DNA of 11,502 nt from an uncultured Eubacteriales bacterium (GTDB taxonomy: Bacteria > Bacillota_A > Clostridia > Oscillospirales > Acutalibacteraceae): contig CAKSGI010000053.1 of assembly GCA_934454005.1 (NCBI GenBank), forward strand, positions 1 to 11,502, given 5' to 3'. Shown here piece by piece: positions 1-8,448 of the stretch (positions are counted from its first letter, which is position 1; each line of letters opens with the position of its first letter). The notes below the pieces were generated by a model, which was not told the origin of the DNA, did not search any database, and saw only the letters and a program-made list of their open reading frames with translations. The translations under genes were made by a program, and so were the position numbers.

Positions 1-832
1 ATGTTATACTCACTTCTTTTCCCTTATACATTCTAAACGCATCATCACTAGATACATTACATACAATATACCAATTAATACCTTTTATTACCTTGCCGAT
101 TATACTTTTATTGATATTTGTATCCTTTTTAGCATCTAAAATTGACCTAACATCATTAGGCATAATAGATAAAACATTAGCAAAATCTATTACATTTTCA
201 TATCCATCAGGTTTACTCACAAAATATCCAGATGCAGGTGATAATATAGACCCCAATTTAGAATTATACTTATCAATTAAAGAATCTCTTTTACTTTTTA
301 GTTCAGAAATTATACTGCTAAAATCAGTTGATTTTCCAGTAACTATTTGCCGTTCATTCATAAGATATAAGATATTAGACTTATCTTCACTTAAATTATT
401 ATAATTAGATACATTCGTGTCAAAAATCATTTTTTGAATTAGCTCTTCTATTCTTTCATCAAGAACAATCGGTGAAGATAAATTTTCCTTTGAATTGCAT
501 GTCAGTCTATTTAAATCATAAATTTCTTTTTCTATATTTTGTATTTCTTTTTGAGCATTTGCATCATCGCGACTTTTAAATACTTCGGCAACTAGCCCTC
601 CATTAGAAATTTTCTCTCCATCATCAAGTAAATATGCTAAAACTCCATTGGAGTTGTTTTCTATAAATTCCTCATCTCTGATAACAAAAGACTCAACTTG
701 TATAGAATCGCTTAAAGTTGAATATTTTACAGTTTGAGTTTTTACTCCTGTAAAATTTGAAATATATATTTGATAGCCAACATATACAAGCAATATAAAT
801 GCAACTAATATCAATGTTATTTTCCTTTTCAT
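1..832 (-). CDS. HlyD-like membrane-anchored protein, C-terminus cut off by the window edge
   Basis: The frame is open for 277 codons from the ATG at 832-830 to the left edge with no stop, so the 3' part is missing. Residues 5-24 form a single hydrophobic N-terminal segment (signal anchor) after a short basic start, so the rest should lie outside the membrane. Residues 61-86 (SNGVLAYLLDDGEKISNGGL onward) and 196-212 (SILSPASGYFVSKPDGY) look like the two halves of a barrel-sandwich (biotinyl/lipoyl-like) domain, separated by a charged, partly helical stretch at about 87-195. That is the layout of HlyD-type adaptor proteins. Similar proteins in clostridia are usually annotated as HlyD-family efflux adaptors, and I recall them near miaA. 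The gene starts 12 nt after the miaA stop, with AGGTGA at 841-846 as ribosome binding site, so it is probably co-transcribed with the repair and tRNA genes. No transporter partner is visible and the substrate is unknown. Family-level call only. Confidence 0.6.
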   Translation of the reverse strand, partial: MKRKITLILVAFILLVYVGYQIYISNFTGVKTQTVKYSTLSDSIQVESFVIRDEEFIENNSNGVLAYLLDDGEKISNGGLVAEVFKSRDDANAQKEIQNIEKEIYDLNRLTCNSKENLSSPIVLDERIEELIQKMIFDTNVSNYNNLSEDKSNILYLMNERQIVTGKSTDFSSIISELKSKRDSLIDKYNSKLGSILSPASGYFVSKPDGYENVIDFANVLSIMPNDVRSILDAKKDTNINKSIIGKVIKGINWYIVCNVSSDDAFRMYKGKEVSIT

Positions 833-844
833 ACCTTATGTCAC

Positions 845-1786
845 CTAAAACGAATTTAAAATTTTAAAACACTTTTCTAAAGATGTATCGACACTATCAT
901 CATTTTCCCTTAATATCCAATTGATTTGTTTATTTCTTTTAAACCAAGTGATTTGTCTTTTAGCATAATGCCTTGTATTTATTTTTATTCTATTAATGCA
1001 ATCATCAAGCACTATTTTTTTTTCAAAATAAGGAATAAACTCTTTATATCCTATAGCTCCTATTGCAGTTTTACTATAATCAGAATTAATAATATTATAA
1101 GCCTCATTAATAAGACCATTTTCTATCATTTTATCGACTCTCTTTTCAATTCTTTTATAGAGAATATCTCTATTAACAAAATCTAATCCAATAAAAGTAG
1201 GTCTATAAGGAGAAGGAATAGATCTAGAATTTTTTATTTGTTCAGTCATTGTAAATCCAGTAGTTTCATAAATTTCAATAGCTCTAATTACTTTTCTTTG
1301 ATTTTTATCATTTTTTAATTTTATAAACGAGTCTTTATCAATTTTTTTGAGTTCTTCCAATAAATATTCTATACCATGTTTTTTTGCTTTTTCATTAAGA
1401 TTATTCCTTAATGATTCATCTACAATTTCCTTTTGAAATTGAATATTATCAATTAACGAGTCTATATATAAGCCTGTTCCACCACAAACTATAGGAATTT
1501 TTCCTCTAGAATATATGTCTTTTATGATTGGATGAGCCATATCAACATAATTAGCAACACTAAAATCTTTAGATATATCTAAAAAATCTATTAAATAATG
1601 CGGTATACCCTGCATCTCCTCTTTTGATGGTTTTGCCGAACCAATATTCATTTGTTTATAAATTTGCATAGAATCTGCAGATATAATTTCTCCATCATAC
1701 TTTTTTGCAAGTTCTATAGAAAGACTCGTTTTGCCAGAAGCTGTAGGTCCAACAATTACAAGAACTGGTATAAATCTATTATCCAT
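845..1786 (-). CDS. miaA: tRNA dimethylallyltransferase (tRNA A37 prenyltransferase)
   Basis: MiaA transfers a dimethylallyl group from dimethylallyl diphosphate to N6 of adenosine 37 in tRNAs that read codons starting with U, giving i6A37. The 313-aa length is normal for the family. The P-loop GPTASGKT is at residues 13-20, the conserved DSMQIYKQMNIGSAKP block starts at 38, and GGTGLY is at 102-107. A C-terminal RHYAKRQITWFKR motif completes the family signature. The ATG at 1786 lies only 6 nt after the mutL stop, and its ribosome binding site lies in the end of mutL, so the two are probably translationally coupled. The product i6A37 is the substrate of MiaB, encoded at the head of the same operon. 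A run of nine A residues on the coding strand (plus-strand T9 at 1015-1023) encodes part of an EKKI stretch and is intact here. The assignment is very secure. Confidence 0.98.
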   Translation of the reverse strand: MDNRFIPVLVIVGPTASGKTSLSIELAKKYDGEIISADSMQIYKQMNIGSAKPSKEEMQGIPHYLIDFLDISKDFSVANYVDMAHPIIKDIYSRGKIPIVCGGTGLYIDSLIDNIQFQKEIVDESLRNNLNEKAKKHGIEYLLEELKKIDKDSFIKLKNDKNQRKVIRAIEIYETTGFTMTEQIKNSRSIPSPYRPTFIGLDFVNRDILYKRIEKRVDKMIENGLINEAYNIINSDYSKTAIGAIGYKEFIPYFEKKIVLDDCINRIKINTRHYAKRQITWFKRNKQINWILRENDDSVDTSLEKCFKILNSF

Positions 1787-1791
1787 AAATT

Positions 1792-1801
1792 ATCACGCCC
1801 T
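1792..1801 (-). promoter_or_regulatory. miaA ribosome binding site inside the end of mutL
   Basis: AGGGCGTGAT matches AGGAGGTGAT at 8 of 10 positions and lies 5 nt before the miaA ATG. It contains the mutL stop codon TGA, so miaA translation is probably coupled to mutL. Confidence 0.65.
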
Positions 1802-3832
1802 ACCAAACTGTTTTTCTATTTCCTTCTTAGTAAGTGATATAAATATTGGTCTACCATGAGGACAATGTCTTAGTTCTGGATTCTCTTCAAGTTTTTTTAC
1901 AAGTGCTAACAATTCTTCAATATTACTCTTATCTCCTGCCTTAATTGCTGCTCTACAAGCTATATTATGGTAAAGCCAATCAACATACTCGATACTAATA
2001 TTTTCTTTATTATTTAAAAGATATCCTGCCATCTCAATAATAGAATTTGAAATATCATTATATTCTAAATATAATGGTGCACTTCTTGAAATAATTGTTC
2101 CAACGCCAAAATCCTCTATATCAAAGCCGGCTTCTTTAAATAAATCTAAGTTAGACAAAACAGCCGAATATTCATTTTTTTCTAAAGTAACAGTTACCGG
2201 AGATAACAAATACTGTGAAAAGGATTTTCCTGAATCTTTTTTTAATTTTTCATATATGATTCTTTCATGCGCTGCATGTTTATCTATTAATAATATTTTT
2301 TCATTGTTTTTTTCTAAAATCACATATGTACTAAAAGCTTCCCCAATTATATTCAAGGAGTCATGTTCCTCAAATATAGAAATGCCTTCTTCATTTTTAT
2401 TAGATTTTGATTCTAAATCTTTTGTTTCTTCCTTAGAATTTTTAGCAATTTCAATTTTTTCAATATTTAAAACTTGCTCTACACTTCCTTCTTGTAATGA
2501 TTCAGGAACAAAATTTGGCAGATTATTCTGTAAAGTATATTCACTTGACACCATTCGAGCTTCATTTTTTAATACTGTTTTTTTATTATAAATATTTTGG
2601 TCATTCGACAAATCATTTAGCTTCAAATGAGTATATGAGGTACATCTTTTTGGAATAAAAATATCTGGATCTAAATTCGTATTTTTATTATGGTTAGGCT
2701 CCGAAAAAGTATCTTGATTATCATTCACAGTAGGAATTTTTTCTAGCATACAACCTTGATTAAGTTTAGGTTCTAACTCCTTAATATTTTTTACTTTTGC
2801 TTTTTTATTAGTATTATCAATCAAAGATATTTCTACTTGATTATCATAGGATTTAATCGCTGTTTTTACTCCATGATAAACCGCATCAAATATAGGTTTT
2901 TCATTAGCAAATCTAACTTCTATTTTTGCTGGATGAACATTCACATCTACAACTTCAGATGAAATTTCTATATATATAACACAAGAAGGAAATTTACCAA
3001 CCATCAAAGAACCTTTATATGCCTGTTCCAATGCAACAGAAGCAGTTTTAGTTTTAACATATCTTCCATTTATAAAAAAGTGTTGCATACTTCTATTTGG
3101 TCTTGCTGAATTTGTACTACACGTAAAGCCTCTTACCTTTACATTGTTTAACTCGTATTCAACAGGTATTAAACCTTCACAAAATGATTTTCCGTATACA
3201 GAATATATACAAGATTTAATGTTTTCGTCTCCAGGCGTATTTAATTCCTCTTTAGAATTTCTTATAAATTTAAAAGAAATTTCCGGATGAGACAAAGCAA
3301 TCCTATCTACAATGGCTGCAACTGCATTTGCTTCTGAAACATCTTTTTTTAAAAATTTCATTCTAGCAGGAGTATTATAAAACAAATCTCTTACTATTAT
3401 TGTCGTTCCTTTAGGACATCCTACATCTTCTATTGATTTCTCTTCAGAACCTTCTATTTTATAGTGAGTCCCCTCTATAGTTTCATCTGTCCTAGTTATC
3501 ATTTCAACTTTTGAAACTGCAGATATTGATGCTAATGCTTCACCTCTAAAACCTAATGTCATAATTTTATTAAGATCGTTAGAATCTTTCACCTTACTAG
3601 TTGCATGCCTTAAAAAAGCTTTAGGAACATCCTCTCTTAGTATTCCTTGACCATTATCTGTAACTCTTATTAATGTGGTTCCTCCATTTTTTATTTCTAC
3701 TTCTATAGATGTGGATTTTGCATCTATAGAATTTTCTATCAATTCTTTTACAACAGATGACGGCCTTTCTACAACCTCACCCGCAGCTATAAGTTCAGCT
3801 ACATATTTGTCTAATATATTTATTTTTCCCAT
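1793..3832 (-). CDS. mutL: DNA mismatch repair protein MutL, endonuclease type
   Basis: MutL links mismatch recognition by MutS to strand nicking and excision. The 679-aa product has an N-terminal GHKL ATPase domain with ELIENSIDA (about 30-38), DNGQGI (59-64) and GFRGEAL (94-100). A long Asn/Lys/Glu-rich linker of low conservation spans about 340-490, and a C-terminal dimerisation domain follows. The C-terminal domain carries the metal-dependent endonuclease motifs: DKHAAHERIIYE at 517-528 (a Lys in the usual Gln place of DQHA), an ACRAAIKAG block, and CPHGRP at 657-662 with a final FGR. QYLLSP at 540-545 sits where Bacillus MutL has its beta-clamp binding motif. These features indicate methyl-independent repair in which MutL itself nicks the new strand, and no MutH is seen in the window. 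The ATG at 3832 has GGAGA 6 nt upstream and follows the mutS stop by 26 nt. Confidence 0.98.
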   Translation of the reverse strand: MGKINILDKYVAELIAAGEVVERPSSVVKELIENSIDAKSTSIEVEIKNGGTTLIRVTDNGQGILREDVPKAFLRHATSKVKDSNDLNKIMTLGFRGEALASISAVSKVEMITRTDETIEGTHYKIEGSEEKSIEDVGCPKGTTIIVRDLFYNTPARMKFLKKDVSEANAVAAIVDRIALSHPEISFKFIRNSKEELNTPGDENIKSCIYSVYGKSFCEGLIPVEYELNNVKVRGFTCSTNSARPNRSMQHFFINGRYVKTKTASVALEQAYKGSLMVGKFPSCVIYIEISSEVVDVNVHPAKIEVRFANEKPIFDAVYHGVKTAIKSYDNQVEISLIDNTNKKAKVKNIKELEPKLNQGCMLEKIPTVNDNQDTFSEPNHNKNTNLDPDIFIPKRCTSYTHLKLNDLSNDQNIYNKKTVLKNEARMVSSEYTLQNNLPNFVPESLQEGSVEQVLNIEKIEIAKNSKEETKDLESKSNKNEEGISIFEEHDSLNIIGEAFSTYVILEKNNEKILLIDKHAAHERIIYEKLKKDSGKSFSQYLLSPVTVTLEKNEYSAVLSNLDLFKEAGFDIEDFGVGTIISRSAPLYLEYNDISNSIIEMAGYLLNNKENISIEYVDWLYHNIACRAAIKAGDKSNIEELLALVKKLEENPELRHCPHGRPIFISLTKKEIEKQFGRA

Positions 3833-3858
3833 TTAAAATCTCCAATAAAAATTCTTTA

Positions 3859-6468
3859 CTAATCTATTATTTTAGATATTTCAAATAATAAGTTCATTGC
3901 TTCAATTGGCGTCAGTACATTTATATCAATATTTTTGAGTTTCTTAGAAATTAAATCAGAAACATTTGGAACCAATGAAATTTGTTCATTATCTTGAGAA
4001 CCATTACTAACTTGATCATTAGTTTTATCATTTTGTTTTCCTGATTCTAATTCATTTAAAATTTCCTTAGCCCTATTAATTACAGAGTTTGGAATTCCTG
4101 CAAGTTTAGCAACCTGAATTCCATAACTATCATCAGCGCCACCAGGAACAATCCTTCTTAAAAAAGTAATATCATCTCCACGTTTTTTCACAGCTATATT
4201 ATAATTTTTAACACCATTAATAGAACTTTCAAGTTTTGTAAGTTCATGGTAATGTGTTGCAAAAAGCGTTTTTGCTCCCAATTTCGATTTATTAGCTACA
4301 AATTCTAAAACAGCTCTAGCTATGCTCATTCCATCAAAAGTAGATGTTCCCCTTCCTATTTCATCTAAAATCAAAAAACTATTTTTTGTAGCATTTTTTA
4401 AAATATGGGCCACTTCATTCATTTCAACCATAAATGTAGATTGCCCAGATGCTAAATCATCTGAAGCCCCTACTCTTGTAAATATACTATCCACTATACC
4501 AATATCTGCAGATGACGCAGGCACAAAACAACCTACTTGCGCCATAAGCACTATTAAAGCAATTTGTCTCATATATGTAGATTTCCCGGCCATATTAGGC
4601 CCGGTTATTATATTAACCCTATTTTCATCTCTATCTAATATAACATCATTTGGAACAAATGGTACACCATCTAAAAGCTTTTCAACAACAGGATGCCTTC
4701 CATCTTTTATTTCAATTTTTCCATTTAGATTTATATTAGGTCTTACATATTTATTTTTAGTGGAAACCTCAGAGAATGAGCAAATTATGTCTAGTACAGA
4801 TATTGCTTTTGAGGTTTTTTCAATTCTTACAAGTTCACTAGATACCTTCTGTCGTATACAGTCAAACATTTCATATTCTAACTGTACAACCTTTTCTTTT
4901 GCTCCAAGTATTTTACCTTCTAGCTCTTTTAATTCTTGAGTTATATACCTCTCGCAATTCGAAAGAGTCTGTTTTCTTATATAGTTATCTGGTACTTTAT
5001 CTTTAAAAGAATTCGTAACTTCTAAATAATACCCAAACACTTTATTATATCCGATTTTCAGTTTTGGAATATTTGTTTTATTTCTTTCTCTTGCTTCTAT
5101 AGATGCTATAAATCCTTTACCGTTTTTCATAATATCGTTTAAATAATCTACTTCTTTATTGAACCCTGGTTTTATCAAACCACCTTCTTTTACAGAAAAC
5201 GGTGGATCCTCAACAATTGATTTATCTATTATGTCTTCGATATCTTTTAATTCATCGATAGAATTGTAAATTTCTTTTAAAAGTTCTGATTTAGCATTTG
5301 GTAATTGATTTTTTATTTCTCTTACACTAAGAATTGTGGAACAAAGTGATCTCAAATCTCTTGCATTAGCAGAACCATATATTACTCTTGTCATAAGTCT
5401 ATCTAAATCATATACTGATGATAATTTTTCGATTATATTTTTTCTAAGTATTAAATCGTTATTCAATTCTTCTATAGCATTTTGTCTTTTTATTATCTGA
5501 GTACAATTTAATAAAGGCATTTCTATCCAATTTCTAATCAACCGTTTTCCCATAGCTGTCTTTGTTTTATCTAACACCCAAAGCAAAGATCCTTTTTTAT
5601 CTCCACCCATCATAGTTTTTACAAGTTCTAAATTTCTTCTTGTATTAATATCGAGTTTCATAAATTGATTGTCAGAATACAATTCAATTTTATTAATACG
5701 CTCTAATCCTTTTTTTTGAGTTTTATTTAAATATTTTAATAAAACTCCAATACTAGAAACCGTTTCTTGCTTATTATTAATCCCTAAATCATTTAAACTT
5801 TTTTTATTAAAATGTTTTAGAAGTATTTCTTTACAATTTTCAAAGTCATATTCACTATCTTCAAACATTTCAACACTTGATGATAATTTTTCTGATATAA
5901 AATGAGATAAATCTTTTAATAATCCAATATCGCCGCCAATTAAAATCTCTTTTGGCATAAATTTTCCAAGATCATCTTTGATTCTTTCATTCTGTTTGTT
6001 CATAGAAATATGAGTTGCATACAATTCGCCAGTAGAAATATCGCAAAAACAAACTCCTGCATTATCATTTAAAATAAATATACTACATATAAAGTTGTTA
6101 CATGTTTCATCAAGCATACTATTTTCTAAAACTGTTCCAGGAGTTATAATTCTAACAACAGATCTTTTTACAAGCCCCCTTGCAGTACTTGGGTCTTCTA
6201 CCTGTTCACAAATTGCAACCTTATATCCTTTTGAAACCAATCTAGCTATGTAAGATTCGCTACTATGAAAAGGGACACCACACATCGGTGCCCTTTCTTC
6301 TTGACCACACTCTTTTCCAGTTAATGTTAATTCTAATTCTTTAGATGCTATTTTAGCATCTTCATAGAACATTTCATAGAAATCTCCTAATCTAAAAAAC
6401 AATATAGTATCTTTATGTTCACCTTTAATCTCAAAATACTGTTGCATCATAGGAGATAATTTACTCAT
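3859..6468 (-). CDS. mutS: DNA mismatch repair protein MutS
   Basis: MutS recognises base mismatches and small loops and, on ATP binding, recruits MutL. The 869-aa length is typical of MutS1. The mismatch-binding Phe-x-Glu motif appears as GDFYEMF, with Phe30 and Glu32. The core and clamp domains follow, and the C-terminal ABC-type ATPase has Walker A GPNMAGKST at 623-631 and Walker B ending in Asp702-Glu703 within LILDEIGRGTSTFDG. The FATHYHEL switch region and the HTH dimer-interface region (DDSYGIQVAKLAGIP) are also present. A polar linker leads to a C-terminal helical tail (PIEAMNLLFEI) of the type used for tetramer formation. The ATG at 6468 is preceded by AAGGA with a slightly long spacer. 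The gene follows the YlbF-family gene by 31 nt and precedes mutL by 26 nt. An A8 run occurs at plus-strand 5710-5717. The reading frame is intact throughout. Confidence 0.98.
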   Translation of the reverse strand: MSKLSPMMQQYFEIKGEHKDTILFFRLGDFYEMFYEDAKIASKELELTLTGKECGQEERAPMCGVPFHSSESYIARLVSKGYKVAICEQVEDPSTARGLVKRSVVRIITPGTVLENSMLDETCNNFICSIFILNDNAGVCFCDISTGELYATHISMNKQNERIKDDLGKFMPKEILIGGDIGLLKDLSHFISEKLSSSVEMFEDSEYDFENCKEILLKHFNKKSLNDLGINNKQETVSSIGVLLKYLNKTQKKGLERINKIELYSDNQFMKLDINTRRNLELVKTMMGGDKKGSLLWVLDKTKTAMGKRLIRNWIEMPLLNCTQIIKRQNAIEELNNDLILRKNIIEKLSSVYDLDRLMTRVIYGSANARDLRSLCSTILSVREIKNQLPNAKSELLKEIYNSIDELKDIEDIIDKSIVEDPPFSVKEGGLIKPGFNKEVDYLNDIMKNGKGFIASIEARERNKTNIPKLKIGYNKVFGYYLEVTNSFKDKVPDNYIRKQTLSNCERYITQELKELEGKILGAKEKVVQLEYEMFDCIRQKVSSELVRIEKTSKAISVLDIICSFSEVSTKNKYVRPNINLNGKIEIKDGRHPVVEKLLDGVPFVPNDVILDRDENRVNIITGPNMAGKSTYMRQIALIVLMAQVGCFVPASSADIGIVDSIFTRVGASDDLASGQSTFMVEMNEVAHILKNATKNSFLILDEIGRGTSTFDGMSIARAVLEFVANKSKLGAKTLFATHYHELTKLESSINGVKNYNIAVKKRGDDITFLRRIVPGGADDSYGIQVAKLAGIPNSVINRAKEILNELESGKQNDKTNDQVSNGSQDNEQISLVPNVSDLISKKLKNIDINVLTPIEAMNLLFEISKIID

Positions 6469-6499
6469 TTTTTAACATTCCTTTTCAAAAAATTTTAAT

Positions 6500-6904
6500 T
6501 TAATGACAGCCACTACAAGAAGAACAACTCCCTGAACAAGATTCCTCGTAATCTGTAGTTTCAGGATCTTGGCCTTCTGCTGATTGCATAATTATTGCAT
6601 TTACTCTTTTTAGAACAGAATCCAGTTCTTGTTTAGCCGTGTTATAAGATATCATATTTTCATTTTCCATAATTTTAGAATAAGTTTTTCTTAAATCACT
6701 ATTTAATTCTTTTAACTTATTTTCGTCTCTCTCTTCTTTAGTTGCTTCATTATTTATAGCCATTCTTTTTAGATTAAATTCCCCAATTAAATTTTGGAGT
6801 TCTTTATCTTCATCACTATTTTGCTTAGCTATCTGTAGCTTTAAATATTTATCATCTTTTTGAATCTGTTTTCCTATTTCTCTTGCCAATTTTATAATTT
6901 CCAT
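6500..6904 (-). CDS. YlbF/YmcA-family (Ric-like) protein with a four-cysteine C-terminal tail
   Basis: This 134-aa, almost wholly helical and charged protein fits the Com_YlbF family (Bacillus RicA/YmcA and RicF/YlbF). In Bacillus subtilis those proteins, with RicT, form a complex that binds Fe-S clusters and affects RNA processing by RNase Y, competence, biofilm formation and sporulation. Residues 1-112 give long amphipathic helices. An acidic linker (about 113-121) follows, and then a Ser/Gly/Cys tail with cysteines at 123, 127, 130 and 133 and a final His134 (C-x3-C-x2-C-x2-C-H). Position supports a RicA-like role: in B. subtilis ymcA lies directly downstream of the miaB orthologue and close upstream of mutS, as here. 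The tail suggests metal or Fe-S binding, which is inference. The ATG at 6904 has a clear AGGAGG nine bases upstream and lies 23 nt after the miaB stop. RicA versus RicF identity cannot be settled by eye. Confidence 0.85.
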   Translation of the reverse strand: MEIIKLAREIGKQIQKDDKYLKLQIAKQNSDEDKELQNLIGEFNLKRMAINNEATKEERDENKLKELNSDLRKTYSKIMENENMISYNTAKQELDSVLKRVNAIIMQSAEGQDPETTDYEESCSGSCSSCSGCH

Positions 6905-6927
6905 TATGCTTATCCTCCTAATTATAT

Positions 6928-8340
6928 CTAATTATTAATAAGAATTCCTTTTAGAATCCAATTTTTAGCTTTAACTATCTTAACATTTACAAAATTACCA
7001 ATAAGAGAAGAATCTCCTTCAAATTCTACTATAATATTTCCCTGGGTTCTAGAAGTAAGCTCACCATTAGAATTTTCACCTTCAACCAATACTTTATATG
7101 TGCTGTTAACCATAGAAGCACAGCGCTCAGCCGCGACTGTTTCCTGAACTTTTAAAAGCTCCCTAAACCAAGCAGATTTTTCTTCATATGGTACAGGATC
7201 TTCCATTTTAGAAGCAGGGGTTCCATTTCTTGGGGAAAAAATAAAAGTAAATAAAGAAGTAAATCCAACTTCTTTTACCAGATTTAAAGTGTCACAAAAC
7301 TCATTATAAGTTTCCCCGGGAAATCCTACAATGACGTCACTAGTTATAGATATATTTGGAATCTTTTGTTTTACATAATTTATAATAGAAAGGTATTTTT
7401 CTATAGTATATTTTCTATTCATTTCTTTTAGCACTCTATTATTTCCTGATTGAAACGGTAAATGCAAATGATTACAAATATGATCGCTTTCTGCCATTGT
7501 ATCGATCAGTTCTTTTGTAGCATCTTTAGGATGAGATGTCATAAATCTTATCCAATAATCACCTTTTATACTACTAATACTTTTTAGCAAACTAGAAAAA
7601 TTTATATTTTCGCTTAAATTTTTACCATAAGAGTTTACATTTTGTCCTAATAGCGTAATATCTTTATATCCTGATCTTATCAATGATTTGGCCTCAAGTA
7701 TTACATCACTAGGTTTGCGGCTTCGTTCTCTTCCCCTAACATATGGAACAATACAATAAGAGCAAAAATTATCACATCCATACATTATAGGTAACCAAGC
7801 TTTAAATTTGCCATCTCTCTTAGTTGGGATTCCTTCAGTAATTTTATTATTTTCAATTCCTCTTTCAAAAATACGCTCTTGAGATGTCAATGTATTATAT
7901 AAAAGTTCAGGAAAATGATGTAAAGAATATGTTCCAAAAACAAGATCTACAAAAGGAAAACTTTTTTTAATTCTTTCTGTAACATGTTCTTGTTCCATCA
8001 TACAACCGCAAAGAGCTATTATTGTTGAAGGGGAATTCTTTTTAATCGATTTTAAAGCTCCAACATTCCCAAACACTCTATCTTCTGCATGTTCTCTGAT
8101 AGCACATGTGTTAAATATTATAAAATCCGCTTCATGAGGATCCTCGGTAAAACCATATCCCATAGAAGATAACATACCTTTTAATTTCTCTCCATCAGAT
8201 ACATTTTGCTGACAGCCATAAGTTCTAACAAAAGCCAAAGGTATATCATTTCTAGTTCTTAGAAGCATAATATCAGATACTTTTTTTAAAAATTTCTCTT
8301 GGTTATAAATTCCATACTCATTAAGTGAATCTATAGACAA
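6928..8340 (-). CDS. miaB: tRNA-2-methylthio-N6-dimethylallyladenosine synthase (radical SAM methylthiotransferase)
   Basis: MiaB adds a methylthio group to C2 of i6A37 in tRNA, giving ms2i6A37. It uses two [4Fe-4S] clusters and S-adenosylmethionine. The 470-aa product has the three domains of the family. The N-terminal UPF0004 domain has cluster cysteines Cys43 (TYGCQQN), Cys79 (NTCAIREHAEDRV) and Cys113 (ALCGCMMEQ). The radical SAM domain has the CDNFCSYC motif, with Cys189, Cys193 and Cys196. A C-terminal TRAM domain binds RNA. The NTCAIREHAE and PYVRGRERSR signatures favour MiaB over the related MtaB and RimO. The start is a TTG at 8340, chosen because GGAGG lies 8 nt upstream. The N-terminus carries about 30 extra residues before the first conserved strand, as in Bacillus YmcB. 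It is the first gene of the downstream operon. MiaA, which makes its substrate, is four genes further on. Confidence 0.97.
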   Translation of the reverse strand: MSIDSLNEYGIYNQEKFLKKVSDIMLLRTRNDIPLAFVRTYGCQQNVSDGEKLKGMLSSMGYGFTEDPHEADFIIFNTCAIREHAEDRVFGNVGALKSIKKNSPSTIIALCGCMMEQEHVTERIKKSFPFVDLVFGTYSLHHFPELLYNTLTSQERIFERGIENNKITEGIPTKRDGKFKAWLPIMYGCDNFCSYCIVPYVRGRERSRKPSDVILEAKSLIRSGYKDITLLGQNVNSYGKNLSENINFSSLLKSISSIKGDYWIRFMTSHPKDATKELIDTMAESDHICNHLHLPFQSGNNRVLKEMNRKYTIEKYLSIINYVKQKIPNISITSDVIVGFPGETYNEFCDTLNLVKEVGFTSLFTFIFSPRNGTPASKMEDPVPYEEKSAWFRELLKVQETVAAERCASMVNSTYKVLVEGENSNGELTSRTQGNIIVEFEGDSSLIGNFVNVKIVKAKNWILKGILINN

Positions 8341-8348
8341 AAATTATT

Positions 8349-8353
8349 CCTCC
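8349..8353 (-). promoter_or_regulatory. Ribosome binding site that fixes the TTG start of miaB
   Basis: The minus strand reads GGAGG followed by 8 nt and then TTG. No ATG or GTG start in frame has a comparable site, so the rare TTG codon is the likely start. Confidence 0.8.
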
Positions 8354-8374
8354 AATAAAATCACAATTTATATT

Positions 8375-8403
8375 ATTTTATCATAAAATGTAATTCTATA
8401 CAA
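8375..8403 (-). promoter_or_regulatory. Candidate sigma-A promoter for the miaB operon
   Basis: On the minus strand, TTGTAT (8403-8398) is followed by a 17-nt spacer and TAAAAT (8380-8375), with TGA directly before the -10 box, as in an extended -10 element. The -35 match is weak (TTG only), so the call rests on spacing and the extended -10. It would give a leader of about 25-30 nt before miaB. The surrounding sequence is very AT-rich, so chance matches are likely. Confidence 0.4.
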
Positions 8404-8432
8404 GACTACAACAACTAAAAAACGGACAAATC

Positions 8433-8448
8433 ACTATATTCTTATAGT
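8433..8448. repeat. Small perfect inverted repeat, ACTATA/TATAGT
   Basis: Six paired bases flank a 4-nt loop, located 53 bp after the regulator gene's stop. It could be a weak hairpin at the end of the iron operon or a protein site, but A/T-only repeats of this size arise often by chance in such DNA. Confidence 0.3.

Noticed and set aside
93..404. Plus-strand open frame of 103 codons
   Set aside because: It lies antisense to the HlyD-like gene, has no ribosome binding site of note and its product has no recognisable domain. It is a by-product of low-GC coding on the other strand.
4322..4939. Plus-strand open frame of 205 codons
   Set aside because: It is fully antisense to the most conserved part of mutS, whose frame is certain. 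Its length reflects codon bias of mutS on the opposite strand.
8426..8433. Intrinsic terminator of the iron operon
   Set aside because: The 6-bp A/T-rich hairpin at 8433-8448 is not directly followed by a T tract, so it was listed only as a small inverted repeat.
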